Numbered from the stretch's first letter, positions 29,601 to 41,892 are shown. The stretch is 64,000 bases of DNA from Bolinopsis microptera (GCF_026151205.1 NC_087083.1:12584944-12648943); one strand, 5' to 3'. Numbers and translations are program-made. Notes: generated by a model not told the origin, from the sequence alone.

Positions 29601-32528
29601 AATTATGTTTATAATGCAAATTCATTTATGTTTTAGGTACTACTTATGCCCCAAAACGTACAATGCTTTAAATCTAAAAATAGTAATTCAAATGTAGACT
29701 AAATAAAGTCTAAATTGGTTACAGATGTTTTACTTTCTCTATTTATGTCCCAAAAATGTAGACTCAAGTGATGGCTAATTTCTAACTTTATCTATATTTA
29801 TGTTAGGTATAGGATTCAACTCCATATTTAGTTAAAACAACACCTGGGGCCCAGGTCGATTATAATATCAGGTAACAGTATCATTTCAGTACGTGCCTGT
29901 TTTTAAAAGCGATTCAAATGTAGACCCTAAAAAGGGGAACTCAACTACTACTGCACTCATGATAACCCCAGTTGAAAAATTTAGTTGACATCCATTACAG
30001 GGACAAAAGGATTTCGCGATTATTTTGGCCAAAAATCGCGATACCGCGAAATTTAACAGGCTATACATTAAACTACACATAAAATTTGTCGCAAATAATG
30101 GGAAAAATCGCGATTCCGTACATGCCGCGATTTCCTTTTGTCCCTGATCCATTAGGGTTGCACCACTAGGCCAAATAACCTAAAATTTCTTATCGGTTAC
30201 AATAACCTAACACGCTAACATGCTAACAGAAACATTATAACATGCCAACATGCTAACAGTAACATGCTAACATGCTAACAGTAACATGCTAACAGTACCA
30301 TGCTAACAGTAACATGCTAACAGTAACATGCTAACACGTTAACATGCTAACATTCTAAAATGCTAACATGCTAACAGTAACATGCTAACACGTTAACATG
30401 CTAACATGCTAACATGCTAACACGCTAACATTCTAAAATGCTAACATGCTAACAGTAACATGCTAACACGTTAACATGCTAACATGCTAACACGCTAACA
30501 TTCTAACATGCTAACATGCTAACAGTAACATTTCAGTTTGGGGTCTGCGCACGAACACCTTACTACAGGACTTGTATCTGGGACACAACAAGTTGACACC
30601 CGAGGACGCTAAGTTGCTTGGTTCTCTGCTGATTACTAATAGGACTATACGGTTACTGGATCTTCGTAACAACAGATTACAGGTGATTACTAGTTCACTG
30701 TGATTATGTAATTAGGGGAAGGGGTCATTATGATCAGGCAATTGATTAGTTTTTAATCCAGTTGTTTACTTTGAAAGAATGTCTGGTGTAAGCTGTGCTC
30801 TGTGGATATTGGGTCACAGTGGAGGACTACCAGTCAAAAGTTCCCTCTCTCTCTCTCTCTCTCTCTCTCAGTCAAACGTTCGTTCCCTCTCTTTTAGTCA
30901 AAAGTTCCCTCTCTCTCTCTCTCTCTCAGTCAAAAGTTCGCTCCCTCTCTCTCTCTCAGTCAAAAGTTCGCTCCCTCTCTCTCAGTCAAAAGTTCCCTCT
31001 CTCTCTCTCTCTCTCAGTCAAAAGTTCGCTCCCTCTCTCTCAGTCAAAAGTTCCCTCTCTCTCTCTCTCTCAGTCAAAAGTTCCCTCTCTCTCGTTTAAT
31101 ATTACATATTATAAAACAGGGTGTATGAAAAGTCTTGCAAGGATGTACTTTTTTAAATGACTTTTTATCCACTTGTTTAAATTTCATTCTGTAAAAAGTT
31201 ACTGGTAGTTCTAAGATTTAATGGCAACCTCTGAATTTTGTACGTTACTATACCGTGACCACTGGCCACCACAATCTGTCTGCTAGCAACCGACGTAAAT
31301 TTGGGTAACATTTCTCTCTTATCGACCAAATGAAAGACCAATACCATATTCTGTAGTTTTTAGTTACTATCGCACCAATCATATGTTCCAAGATTTGACA
31401 ATGAAACATCTTTTGAACACAATGGGACTGGTGCAGTGGTGAGTGGTGCAGTGGTGAGTGGTGCAGGAACACAATGGATTTAATAAGATCATCATTGCTC
31501 CAAATATCAAGCCCTAAAAAACCAACACATTTGTGAATTACTATATTATGCTTTATATATGAGATTTGTAGTGATGTGATCTAGATATTAGATGGCGTGC
31601 AATAGATATTTACGGAAGTTTAAATTTATTAAAGGAAAATTATTCGGCTACAGGTTTGCTGTTCCTGTAAGGCTGGTTTCTTCTTAGCAGAGAAGTTTAT
31701 TATAGTAGTCCTTCCACTGAGTTGAGATTGAGGAGATATTGCTGGACGATTAAGCTGGATGAATAAGCTGTAGCTGTTTATCCATCGAAATGTGGTTCCG
31801 GTTTTGATGATTTAACTTTTAAGTTCGATCTGAGAAGTTACACCTAGTGTTTTCCTTAACTCGTCAAGCCACACATTGTTTAACCTTTAAAAGAAGCGAA
31901 CATACCTGATACGAATAATTAAATTGAGTTATGTTACATACGCTTACATAGACTCTATTTTGAAGTAGGACCACTGAACTCTGGGCTACCATGTGTACTT
32001 CGATTTCTTTCCTGGACCTATGTGGCAAGATTGTTTCCTAAACCAAAACCAAAAGCAAACTGAACAGTCTGACCACAGTCTGGCTTGTTACACTGCTCTT
32101 TTATTTTGTCTTCGAAAGTTAACATGTTACAATGTTACATGAAGTAAACACGTCAATATTATATAGTATATATACTATACCAGATTTAAATTTAATGAGA
32201 TAATTTTAATTATGACGAGCTTTCGCTGACGTTTAGTTGTTTTCATGATCACCCATTAACTAGTAAATTAGATATAATAATACATTTCACTTCATGTATC
32301 ATCGAGAGTAAAAGTACCAATTATTGGTAATACTTTAAAATCAGGCTTACACAAAAGTCAAAACATGTACATATTTGTCCGGAATGTAGAGCTGTATATT
32401 ACACAAAATTGTGGCACTGTGCAAGGTATGTACATAATATATATCATTTCACCTGTGGTCATGTGTTCTGACTTCATCATTCTACAAATTTTGATTCGTT
32501 AGATTTGTCAAAAATGGCGATGACCGCC

Positions 32529-32561
<33 letters not shown>

Positions 32562-35500
32562 TAATAACTATATTGTTACAATGCCTATTTTATTTATTAT
32601 CCCGCATATCACATCATTTTGTATTATTGCATTGTATTGTATACTTATATTTTATTCATATGTTCACATGATATTATTTCACGAGATGTCCTGACAATAC
32701 ACATGCGTGTTAAAATACTCTTTTGTGTGTAATACAATATTTAATACATGAAAATTCTAATATAATACTACAATAGTAATACATAATAAAATAGTACTAT
32801 AATATAATCACTATAATGATACTACAAAACTTATACTATACTACTACAATACTACTATAATACTAATATAATACTACAATATACATACTGAAATAATACT
32901 ATAATACTACAATACTTATACTATACTACTAAAATACTACTATAATACCTACCCTTTATCCTCAAGTAATGGCTATGAATATTATAACTCATAACACAGT
33001 AATACTATCAGTATTTAACACTACTCACATATCATTATGTTAGACCATCTTGATGACAATATGTACTCAAAACTTGACTGATATTCACTATTCAGTAACT
33101 AATTAAAATATAATGTAACATTTATTATTGAGTTCTAGTTGGGAACTTGACCGAGGGCACAGTTTGCTCTGAGAAATTACGAAAATCTGAAAATTACCAA
33201 GAAGTGTAACTGGACTCTTTTCAATCGGACATTTCAGAGAATTTTGATGTTATAATATGTTGTGCGTGCTACACAAATATTTTTTTCTAGAAATTTGACA
33301 CGTCTTGGTCCACGGTCCACCATCGTGCAGTTATACAAAGACGTTGTATTTGAATACATATTTGTAATATTTAAGTACATATCGTAAATATTTGTAAACT
33401 ATTTGAGCAGATCTAACTATTTATCTTGAAACTATCTGTACACATTAATTGCAGTATTAAATGTGCGTCAAAAGCTCATGTATTTACGAGGTGTCAGCTG
33501 AGAATTTAGTTGTCTTGTTCAAAATGTCTAGATCATTGCCAGGATAAAATGGCACCTCTTACCTCTTACCTCTTACCTCTTACCTCTTACCTCTTACCTC
33601 TCACCACTTACCTCTTACCACTTACCTCTTACCACTTACCTCTTACCTCTTACCTCTTACTATACCTCTTACTTCTTACCTCTTACATCTTACCTCTTAC
33701 CTCTTACCTCTTACCTCTTACCTCTTACCTCTTACCTCTTACTATACCTCTTACCTCTTACATCTTACATCTTACCTCTTACCTCTTACCCCTTACCTCT
33801 TACCTCTTACCTCTGTATCATAAACTATTTTACCTGTTTGATATGCGTAAAAGTGAGAAGAAAATGTAATTGTCAGTAATAATAAGAGGCCATCTTCATT
33901 CTTCATGTGTTAAAACAGTACAAAATAACACAAGTTTGGCAGTGACGTCACAGAACAATCTGAGATCTATTTTACCTGTTTGTCTATCAAAACATCAAAA
34001 TATTTGATGTTTAGGAAATAATTAGCAGTAATAATTAGGGGCTCACTTCATGCGATGTAACAGACTAACAGTGTATACAGTGTATCCAGTGTATATACAG
34101 TGTATATACTGTATACAGTGTATCCAACTTGTATATACTGTATACAGTGTATACAGTGTACAGTGTATACAGTGTACAGTGTATCCAGTATATACAGTGA
34201 ATACAGTGTACAGTGTATACAGTGTATACAGTGTATACCGTGTACAGTGTACAGTGTACAGTGTACAGTGTACAGTGTACAGACTAACAGTATATACCAC
34301 ATGTAAAAGAAGTATATCTGTATTTAAACACATAATAATATCTCATATGATGGGGAGCAGGTGTGTTGGTGTGCGGTTATATCAGTCACTACACTTCTCC
34401 ACTAATAGAGAAGTGTAGTGACTGATATAATATATATTATAGATGTGGTTTCTGGTGCGGAGTATTATTTGACACGTGATAGTATTGAACCAATCAGCTT
34501 CCACTATTTACCGATCCAACCCTCTGTCACGTGCTGTTCACATATTACGTAATCAGCCGAGGGGAGAGGGGGGTTTCCAAATGATTACGCTAGTGTAATT
34601 TTGACACAATAGCTATGTGTAATCTGATAATGGAGGGGGGAGGGGGGTTACAAATTGTCCCAAAAGTGATTACGTAATATGTGAACGACCCCTAATATGT
34701 CTCTCCACCAAATTCCACATCTATTTTATATTCAGATCTCAATTTCTTGTAATTGGTGGTTACAGCTGCTTTATCATGTAAAGTTTGTTATTTAAACTGC
34801 AACTGATTCAACGAACCATTATTAAACTCACTTTTGAAGTTTTAATCGTTATAAATGATTGCTCGCAGCGATGTCTGATTAAGTTCATTAAAGCTGTTAG
34901 TACTTGCAATTATTGGATTCAGAAGAATACGAATACCCCTAATTGGGCCTGCTTGTGAACATCAAATATTTCTGGTATTTGACTGGTAGTTGGTACCACT
35001 TATTTTGATAACCTCCCTGGGCACCATTTTACCATGGAATTGCTAAATAGAAAAGCATGGCTTTCAGTTCTGGTATCCCCCTGCGGCCTAAGAATCCATA
35101 AGTTGATCACCTGTGCAGGTCACATGACTGATAGTGTATGCACGTGGGTATCTTACCAGAGACCTCCTCGCACTTGACGGTCACGTAAGGTAAGGTTTTT
35201 TTTTAAGGGTGCCAGCACCCTTGCCTCAAATTTTTTCATCGAAAAATTAAAATTGTCTGAAACGAAAAAAAAACAGATTTTCTTGGGGGGGGGGGGGGGG
35301 GGGGGGGGGTTAGGATTGAATTGACCATGGTTAATGAGGGTCTGTACATGCTCAAATAGTGGGCCTGTTGATAGCTTGGATGTGTTTTATTACAGTGTAG
35401 ACTTACTTACATGGGTCTGTAAGGTCAAATAGTGGGCCTATTGTTATTAAGTGTGTGTCTACTCGCTTAATTGTGGGTCTTTGCTACTCTGAAATGGGTC

Positions 35501-38500
35501 TGTGGATTGACTTGTGGGTCTGTAACTCTGTAAGATGAAATAGTGGGTCTGTTGATATTGATAGTGGGTCTGTTGTTATCAACTGTGTGTCTACTCCCCC
35601 ATGGTCGCCTGGTAACTGGGCTGTGTTTATGACTGCAGTCAGTCAAAGATTTGAACTGTGGATTAGTAAATATCTGTCATATCATCCAAGCAAACATTCT
35701 AGAAGACTTCTATAAATTGTCAATAGTGTCCCCTAGACCGTAGGAAATGTAAAAATCTTAAGACGATGAGGCCTGAGTAAGTCGTAAATTCTGATTGGAG
35801 AATGCAGATTGCTGTTGTGAAGTTACCAAATTTACGTGAGTACTTGATTCTTTTCAATCCCAGTTTATTGCTGTCCTACAAATTTCTTTAATGCCAAATG
35901 TCGTCTAAAACACCCTGTTTCGCAAAAATTTTCCGGGGGGCTCTGCCCCTGAGCCCCGCTGGGGGCTGCGCCCCCAGACCCCTGCCACAGCTTGCTCGCT
36001 GCGCAGCTGGATTGGACGCGTCGGCCCGCTTCGCTCGCCGACAGCCCCCCTCAAATAAAAATTCTGGCTACGTCCCTGACCTATACCTACATCTTTATAC
36101 TGTAAGTATAAAGCCAGCCAAAATTTGGTGGTGAACTGTTACTGCGAGCGCAGCTCAGCCAGCGAGCCACATTCAAGTGGGTCTTTAACCCAAAAAAAGT
36201 CAGCACCATTGGGTGGGTCTGTGGCACCCAGAAAAAAAAACCTTAACGTAAGGGTATTACGAGGAGGTCACGTAAGGGTATCACGAGGAGGTCACGTGAG
36301 GGTTTCACGAGGAGGTCACGTAAGGGTATCACGTGGAGGTCATGTGAGGGTATCACGAGGAGGTCACGTGAGGGTATCACGAGGAGGTCACGTGAGGGTA
36401 TCACGAGGAGGTCACGTGAGTGTATCACGAGGAGGTCACGTGTCAAGTCGAGCAGGACCGTTCTGCTGATTGGGAATATTGCCTGATATCAGCTGATCCC
36501 CATGGTAAGGGCTGTTGAACACTCAAACATGGTAACTTTGAAACTATCACACTAAACACTACATAACTGGTGTCTGGTAGTGAATTGATTAATTAACTTA
36601 ACTTCAAATTGTGTCTCCATGCGAAGGTAATTCTGATTACTTAGATTCAACACTGCAGAGATATTAATTGTTGAGTATGTTTTGAGATCTACTATAACTG
36701 AAACTGGAGAGATTGCTAGTTATTTACAAGTCTCACAGTAAAAGGTGGCCAGAATTAACATAACGTTAACATGTCAGGCTCTCAGCATCTACTTCACAAG
36801 ATGTGTCCGTTATTGTATGTTAATTATGGGCCACCTTGTACTTTTAGAGAGTTTGTTTTGTTTTTATTTTGACTCCATGTTGTCACTTGTCGTGGTAAAT
36901 GGAGAAGAAAATAAAGTTAATCATAAGAAATATTTTTCATTTCATCGAATTAGAAGGAATTGAAAGGCAGGAATTGTTTGTATCTTCTGTGGTCACCGGT
37001 ATTTGACCTAAAATATGGTAGCAAGCAATTTCTCCAGAACCCTAGAGAGGACCTACACCATGAATTTACACCAAACGTTCTATACCTTGCCTCTCAGTGC
37101 ATCAAACCCTACTTATAGCGACATCACCAAACTACCCACACGCCACAGCACGAGATAAAGATAACCAATTTGATGATTGAAAAGTTACCGCACTTACACG
37201 CATTATCGGGACGATATACCAGCGACCTGCTTACAAATAATACAGGTCCGGTCCACCATCTACATATTTGTAATTCCTTATAAGGGATGATTGACCGTAT
37301 ATATTAGTTCGTTCATTATATATTATGTTGGGTGTCAATATGAATATATTATATGTTACACGAGTGTACACATCATCGTTGAGTTGTTGAAAGGGTGTTT
37401 GCAGGTACGGATTTGTTGAGAGTATGACGGTATTCTGAATTTATTATAGACATTTTGAGTGTCTGGGGAGATTGGTTTGGTGTTAGATTTTAGATCCATG
37501 TTTCTTAACATTTCCTGGTAAGTGTCGGTGTGAGTTGAACGTATTTTTAACAAGTCTGAATAAATTACGAGGATATGTAGTAAGTATGCATATGTGAATA
37601 TTGTGTATTGGGAATAGTATGACGTCAAGAAATGTGAGTCACGTTTTGTCACTATCTTCGGTATTTCATCCTCAAAATTGCTACTCAACTACTGAAGAAG
37701 GTTTTATGAAACCACATATTTCAACAGACCACTTCGTGGCAGATTACGTCACGAAGAATGTATATATATAGCGGGGGCGGCGGGGCACGTACTTAATACT
37801 TACATCATGTATATCTTGTATTGATATTTATCTTGTATAAATAATTAGTTGTTGCTTGGTTCCTCAGAAAAGTGGTCAACTGACAAGCATTATAAGCATT
37901 ATATTTCAAACAAGTGAAACATTTGGAATAGATCGGATTTAAACTCAAATAAATGTCCACCAAGTTGTGTTTTCCTCATTTGAATCTAAAACACCAACCC
38001 CCCTAATTTCTCTCATGTTTTATCATAAAAATGTACCAATCAAACGATGTATCATGTAAGCAATCAACAAATAACTGCACAACAATCACAACCAGTTAAT
38101 TAATTACAACAAATAATTAATTAATTAATTATTTCTCAGGATACGGGTGTTTTATTCCTGTCATCTGCGCTTGAGGAGCAGGCGTCAGGGTTACAGTTGA
38201 TAACGGTGTGGAGTAACCAGATAACAGCAAATAGCATGTCCGCTCTCGGTAGAGCTCTGGTATGTGTTCTAATTGGTTAATTGATAGTTAATTGATAGTT
38301 AATTTGCGTTTTAAGTTACTAAGTTAGCTTAACTTTGAGATCTTAAGAAGTTAGTTCAAACTCAAATAATACAATCTAAAACAACTCAAACGATAGCTCT
38401 CGATTTTCATAACCTAAAAAAGTTTAAGCCAACTCACACAGTGCTATCCTTAAAAAGCTTACACAATTTTGTAGATTTATATAAAAAATATAACAGCCAT

Positions 38501-40184
38501 ATTATAATAACAAAGTTACAACTACAGGCGTTCCACACCACATTGGAAGGAGTAAACCTGGGATCTAACGCTCTGGGTAACAAAGGAGTGGAATGTCTAA
38601 AAGAGGGCCTCCTCTCCAGTAGGTCCATCGCGCGGCTCGTCATGGCAAGTTGTAATATCACCAACGAGGGTGCTGTGGTAATGGCAGAGATTGTTGGGGA
38701 TCATACCACTCTTATACACTTGGATCTAAGGGAGAATAACATCAGGTATATTATAGTTGTAGTGTGTTTGAAATCATTCGTTTATTTAAGTTTTATCTGA
38801 TATTTTATTGAACTGATCACACTGGTTATAACTCGCAATGTAAGAGAGAGTATGTGCTGACCTTTATTTACTGGTAAAGTGATAAATAAATTTTAACTTA
38901 ATTAATTAATTTAATTTATTTCCTCCCCTCAGTTTGGCTGGAGTAATGGCGCTAAAGTGCGCATACGCAATAAACCACAAGCTCCTCCGATTACACCTTG
39001 ACGTCATGAAACGCTCCAACAATGACGATCTTATGCAGGAACTCCTCGCAGAAATCGAAGCGTTTTCTGTCCGCAATCTAGAAGCCCACAAAAACGCAGA
39101 TCAATGTCCACTTTCACCGGAGGGTAATGAGATTGAGGGTGATTCTGGGATAAGTCGCTCAGAACAGGAGCAGGCAGACTATGAACTTGCAATGAAGCTC
39201 CAAAAAGAGGAGCGAGAGAAATGTAATAATAATAACCACAGCTCTAACAGTGTTACCAAACCTGAGGAGCGCCGTGCCCTGCCTATCATATCACCTCCTA
39301 TGGCGCCTCCGCCTGACCCTACTAAAACATTTGGCTTCTTCTCAGGACATTACATTAAATTAAAACAGCGATGGGATGAGAGCATTGGAGTTTACATTAA
39401 CAAAGGTGATATATCTCTGGCAGCATCGCCGGGTAACACTGAATCTTACAGCACCCAGCACAACAACGAGGAAGAGGACGACCAGTTTGTGGACGCGGTC
39501 GAGGAACAATCCGCTAGATCCTCCATTTCTTCTCTTGACAGTCCGACCTCTCCTACTTCCCCTGAATTTGATAGTCCTCCTGATACAGTTGATTTGTTAT
39601 ACGATGATAGCCCGCTCTCCGGCACTAGCCCTCCTCCACTAGGAAGTCCACTTCCTGGTGGCATATCCTTCTTTGATAGCCCACTCTCGGATATTACCTC
39701 CACAGAAAGCTCACAATCTGATCCTTTAATACCCGAAAACAGTCTGAACAGTGAAGATTATCTTAATCATCACGTAGCTTTGAAGCGTAATACTGTTAGT
39801 CACTCTCGTTACGAGTACAGCGATAGCTTATCCAATACTTCTTCTGAGTGTACAAATAACACTTCTGAGTGTTCAAATAACACTTCTGAGTGTACGAATA
39901 ACACTTCTGAGTGTTCAAATAACACTTCTGAGTGTACGAATAACACTTCGTCCGAGTACACAAACACTTCGCCCGAGTACACAAACAGTTCGTCCGAGTA
40001 CACTAACAGTTCTCCCGCTAACACCTCTACAGCTGACGAAACACCCGACTGCACCCCGTCACCAACAGAGTGCAGTAGCGATGTAACCAGTGCAGACGAC
40101 CGCGCCATTTCCTCTACAGATTGCAGTAGCGACACCGCCAGCGAGGTCAACGATATCCCACCAGTTTATTACACTGGGCATTGA
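23658..40184 (+). CDS. PPP1R37: Protein phosphatase 1 regulatory subunit 37, ten exons
   Basis: Exons: 23658-23735, 24405-24564, 24993-25130, 25606-25706, 28456-28575, 28970-29120, 30537-30682, 38140-38259, 38528-38745, 38933-40184; about 827 aa, phase continuous throughout. The order matches vertebrate PPP1R37 (LRRC68): an acidic start, PP1-docking motifs, a conserved N-terminal block (DSYKQLCAKLRVRPCQKL), then leucine-rich repeats (FEMIEYYEP, LEYLDVRRT, LRVLHLEDNHLSG, LLDLRNNRL, LEGVNLGSNALGNKGVE, LIHLDLRENNI, LLRLHLDV). GILK (44-47) and RNVTF (58-62) fit the SILK and RVxF PP1-binding motifs. The last exon adds ~400 disordered residues rich in S, P and N with TSECTNN repeats. The family binds and inhibits PP1. 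The ATG at 23658 is the first in its exon, but an upstream exon is possible. AATAAA lies at 40347. Confidence 0.92.
25081..25188 (+). repeat. 54-bp tandem duplication of exon end plus splice donor
   Basis: 25081-25134 and 25135-25188 are identical copies. Each holds the last ~50 bases of the third PPP1R37 exon and its donor AAAG|GTAAGG. Donors therefore occur at 25131 and 25185, 54 bases apart. The second keeps the frame and adds 18 residues that repeat the GLRDSTLKLDTIDLK stretch. Confidence 0.93.
25972..26091. repeat. Three tandem 40-bp intronic copies
   Basis: Three essentially identical 40-bp copies beginning AATAACCAATGAAAACCCGC lie in PPP1R37 intron 4. Each contains a CCAAT-box-like core. 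No function is evident. Confidence 0.9.
28735..28969 (+). repeat. Tandem array of splice acceptors before a PPP1R37 exon
   Basis: The 3' end of the intron before the 28970 exon consists of 18-bp units TTTCACTTTCTCTTTCAG and 21-bp variants ending TTTTAACAG. Each unit is a pyrimidine tract plus AG. The exon itself starts TTTCAC, the same as a unit. The last AGs, at 28897, 28915, 28933, 28951 and 28969, are all in frame with the exon and with no stop between them. Confidence 0.9.
29998..30146. mobile_element. 149-bp hAT-like MITE with 8-bp target duplication
   Basis: The ends are inverted repeats (CAGGGACAAAAGGA, 14 bp exact). ATCCATTA flanks both sides (29990-29997 and 30147-30154). An 8-bp duplication and CAG...CTG ends fit the hAT superfamily. 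The interior has repeated ATCGCGAT-type segments and no ORF. Related ATCGCGATTTG segments occur inside the hAT element at 48.5 kb. Confidence 0.88.
30199..30530. repeat. Minisatellite of ACATGCTAACAGTA-type units upstream of an acceptor
   Basis: An irregular array of ACATGCTAA and ACATGCTAACAGTA units runs up to ACATTTCAG, the acceptor of the 30537 PPP1R37 exon. Most units contain TGCTAAC, which resembles a branch-point consensus, and some also contain CAG. Confidence 0.85.
30839..31095. repeat. (CT)n-CAGTCAAAAGTTC compound array
   Basis: About ten units join a CT run to CAGTCAAAAGTTC, so each unit is again a pyrimidine tract followed by CAG. It lies near the start of the 7.4-kb PPP1R37 intron 7. 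No nearby coding exon uses these acceptors. Confidence 0.85.
32529..32560. repeat. Poly-C run, about 31 bases
   Basis: A long pure C tract inside PPP1R37 intron 7. G tracts of about 24 and 22 bases lie at 35285-35309 and 43558-43580. Lengths of such runs are unreliable in assemblies. Confidence 0.9.
33553..33812. repeat. (TTACCTC)n heptamer array
   Basis: About 35 copies of TTACCTC, with TTACCAC and TTACATC variants, in PPP1R37 intron 7. The period of seven opens a reading frame by chance. Confidence 0.93.
34066..34283. repeat. CAGTGTATA / CAGTGTAC array
   Basis: Interleaved copies of CAGTGTATA and CAGTGTAC in PPP1R37 intron 7. Frames open on both strands because of the repeat, not because of a gene. 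Confidence 0.92.
34377..34430. repeat. Perfect hairpin, 23-bp arms, 8-base loop
   Basis: The arms 34377-34399 and 34408-34430 are exact reverse complements (core CAGTCACTACACTTCTC). A small foldback; no target duplication was established. Confidence 0.85.
35191..36245. mobile_element. 1.06-kb non-autonomous element with 8-bp target duplication
   Basis: The terminal inverted repeats are TAAGG-T9-AAGGGTGCC and its near complement. ACGTAAGG flanks both sides (35183-35190 and 36246-36253). The 8-bp duplication suggests a hAT-type transposase. The interior has TAGTGGGTCTGT repeats and, at ~35925-36080, a GC-rich block ending AAATTCTGGCTACGTCCCTG, which looks like the end of another hAT-type element and so may be a nested insertion. 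There is no transposase gene. Confidence 0.8.
36246..36445. repeat. 24-bp minisatellite with a TCACGTGA E-box in most units
   Basis: About eight copies of a unit near GGTCACGTGAGGGTATCACGAGGA. The CACGTG core is kept in most copies. It lies in PPP1R37 intron 7, directly beside the 35191-36245 element, whose duplicated target ACGTAAGG is part of this repeat. Confidence 0.9.
39841..40020 (+). repeat. Coding 21-bp repeat (TSECTNN / TSECSNN / SSEYTN)
   Basis: Inside the last PPP1R37 exon (about residues 710-775), a 21-bp unit encodes TSEC[TS]NN five times, then degrades into SSEYTN-type copies. The frame is kept. It adds Asn-X-Thr/Ser sequons, probably irrelevant in a cytoplasmic protein, and alternating Cys residues. 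Confidence 0.9.
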
Positions 40185-40346
40185 TTAAACGGGTATAAAA
40201 TCTGGTTAGAAATATTGTGATGTGTCGAAGTGATTTGTCCTTAAATGGGATGTGACGTCATGTGAGGTCATCATGTGATGTCACGTGGTGTGACGGGATG
40301 GCTGGCAGGGTTCCAGGAATCATAATGTAATGTTGTGTGGTGAAAT

Positions 40347-40352
40347 AATAAA
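40347..40352 (+). terminator. Polyadenylation signal of PPP1R37
   Basis: AATAAA lies 163 bases after the stop codon, followed by a GT-rich stretch (ACTGTGTGTACGTGTGTGG), the usual downstream element. Confidence 0.75.
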
Positions 40353-41892
40353 CTGTGTGTACGTGTGTGGTTAAAGTTTGAATCACTGATTTTTGTGGTA
40401 CAGTTTTAAGGAATGCTCGAATACTCAGGAATGCACGACATGTAATTCGTAACGTGAAGATTTTCTATTTGTTTCTAACGACATTAAAGCTAAATATTAG
40501 GCCGTTTCAGGAGAGAGTACATGTTTCAAAAGGGGCTCTTAAATTATTTAAAATTTCTAAAAATTGCCAAATTTGTTCATAATATTATATATATGATATA
40601 TACATACAACGAAGTAAGAGCTAGATTTCATAAATCACAAAATTTGAAAGGTATCTGTATTAAAAGATTAAAGAACGACAACGCAGGACGTTGTTTCAGT
40701 TATATAATGATATGCGAATATATGATGATATGCGAATGTTTAATTTTGATTTTTATGATTGCATATTTTGCATATTTCACTAATAGTGGCTACGTGACAA
40801 TAATAAAGACCTGTATAATGATGTTTATGTTTATGTATTACTAATGACGGTATCGTTCCGTTATTCATGATTGAGGTTCAGGAATTTTAGTCTATTTTAT
40901 TTTGTTATCGTTTTTTTTCACGTTTTTAGATCTTCTAGTGTGCCCATTGAAAGCCTTTTTCCTCCCTAGAAAAAAACTTCTGCTTGTATAAGTACTGCTT
41001 GATCAACTAAAGCAAATAAATAACTTTCCTAGGACAACAATTTTAGAGGCATTGCTGTAAATTTATAAGGGTTGGGTAAAGGTGTTTTATCAAGAGACTG
41101 GGAAATTAATTTCCCTGTCCCAAATTCAAGTCTTATTGTAGTTAAGCAAGTCACGGAATCTTGCCAACAGTCCAAGAGTTGGACTTTCCGTTCCATTTGA
41201 TCCGCGGGAAAATATTCGACGAAAGTATATTTTATTTTTAATTGTAGTTGACGAAGTGAGAGTCTCCACACACTGAGTGGAGACTCTCACTTCGTCAACT
41301 ACAATTAAAAATAAATGATTGACCCACTCATAAGAGCAAAAAAAGATTACCAGAAAGTAGATTTTCCTCAAAATTGTAATATACAATTTTCCTCAAAGTT
41401 TGCAGATAATAAAATGGTTGTGAGGTGTAAGGGACATACTGTGTAATTTTTGATGAAATCTTATGTGCGAAATTTGATATATCACTTCAAACACAAGAAA
41501 CTATCTCAAATTTGGCACATTCATCCAGAATTTCACAGTGTGTCCCTCCCATACTCATCTTACTATCTGGAAAGTTTGAATCATTTCATTTTTGTTTTGC
41601 AGAAAAAATAATTGTAAGTTTTTGCTCAAAACACTTCATTTTTGACCCTTAATTTGGGACAGATTGGTGAAAAGTCCTCCTGTGGTCCAAAATAATATTT
41701 GGTTTGCGTAATCCGCGGTACATTTGTAACGAGGAAAATACCACTCTTTTTGCGCACCGTTATGTATTATCCACGCGCGCGCGCAGCCTACTAGCCGGCC
41801 TAGCGCTAGTAGGCTAGCACGGCCCCTCACAGATCAGCTGTGACCAGAACTAGAAGGACAATAATTGAAACAAGAAAGGGAGGCCCGGGAGA
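40353..41892. other. Intergenic, contains a large hairpin
   Basis: AT-rich spacer without a gene. It contains the 39-bp-arm hairpin at 41231-41315 and a smaller inverted repeat around GCCTACTAGC/GCTAGTAGGC near 41790-41815. Confidence 0.6.
41231..41315. repeat. Perfect hairpin, 39-bp arms, 7-base loop
   Basis: 41231-41269 and 41277-41315 are exact reverse complements around ACACTGA. It could be a foldback transposon or a stem-loop RNA source. Nothing beside it explains it. Confidence 0.9.

Noticed and set aside
30795-31160. Serine/leucine-rich frames through the CT/CAGTCAAAAG array
   Set aside because: Repeat-driven and in several frames at once; PPP1R37 joins 30682 directly to 38140 with correct phase and homology.
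25972-34283. CRISPR-like arrays
   Set aside because: The tandem units here have no unique spacers between conserved repeats, and the DNA is clearly from an animal nucleus.
33510-34418. Open frames of PLTSYLL and QCIQCTVYTV repeats
   Set aside because: Microsatellite translations inside PPP1R37 intron 7, with no splice logic or conserved domain.
36125-36469. Frame encoding GGHVRVSR repeats
   Set aside because: Translation of the 24-bp E-box minisatellite; intronic.
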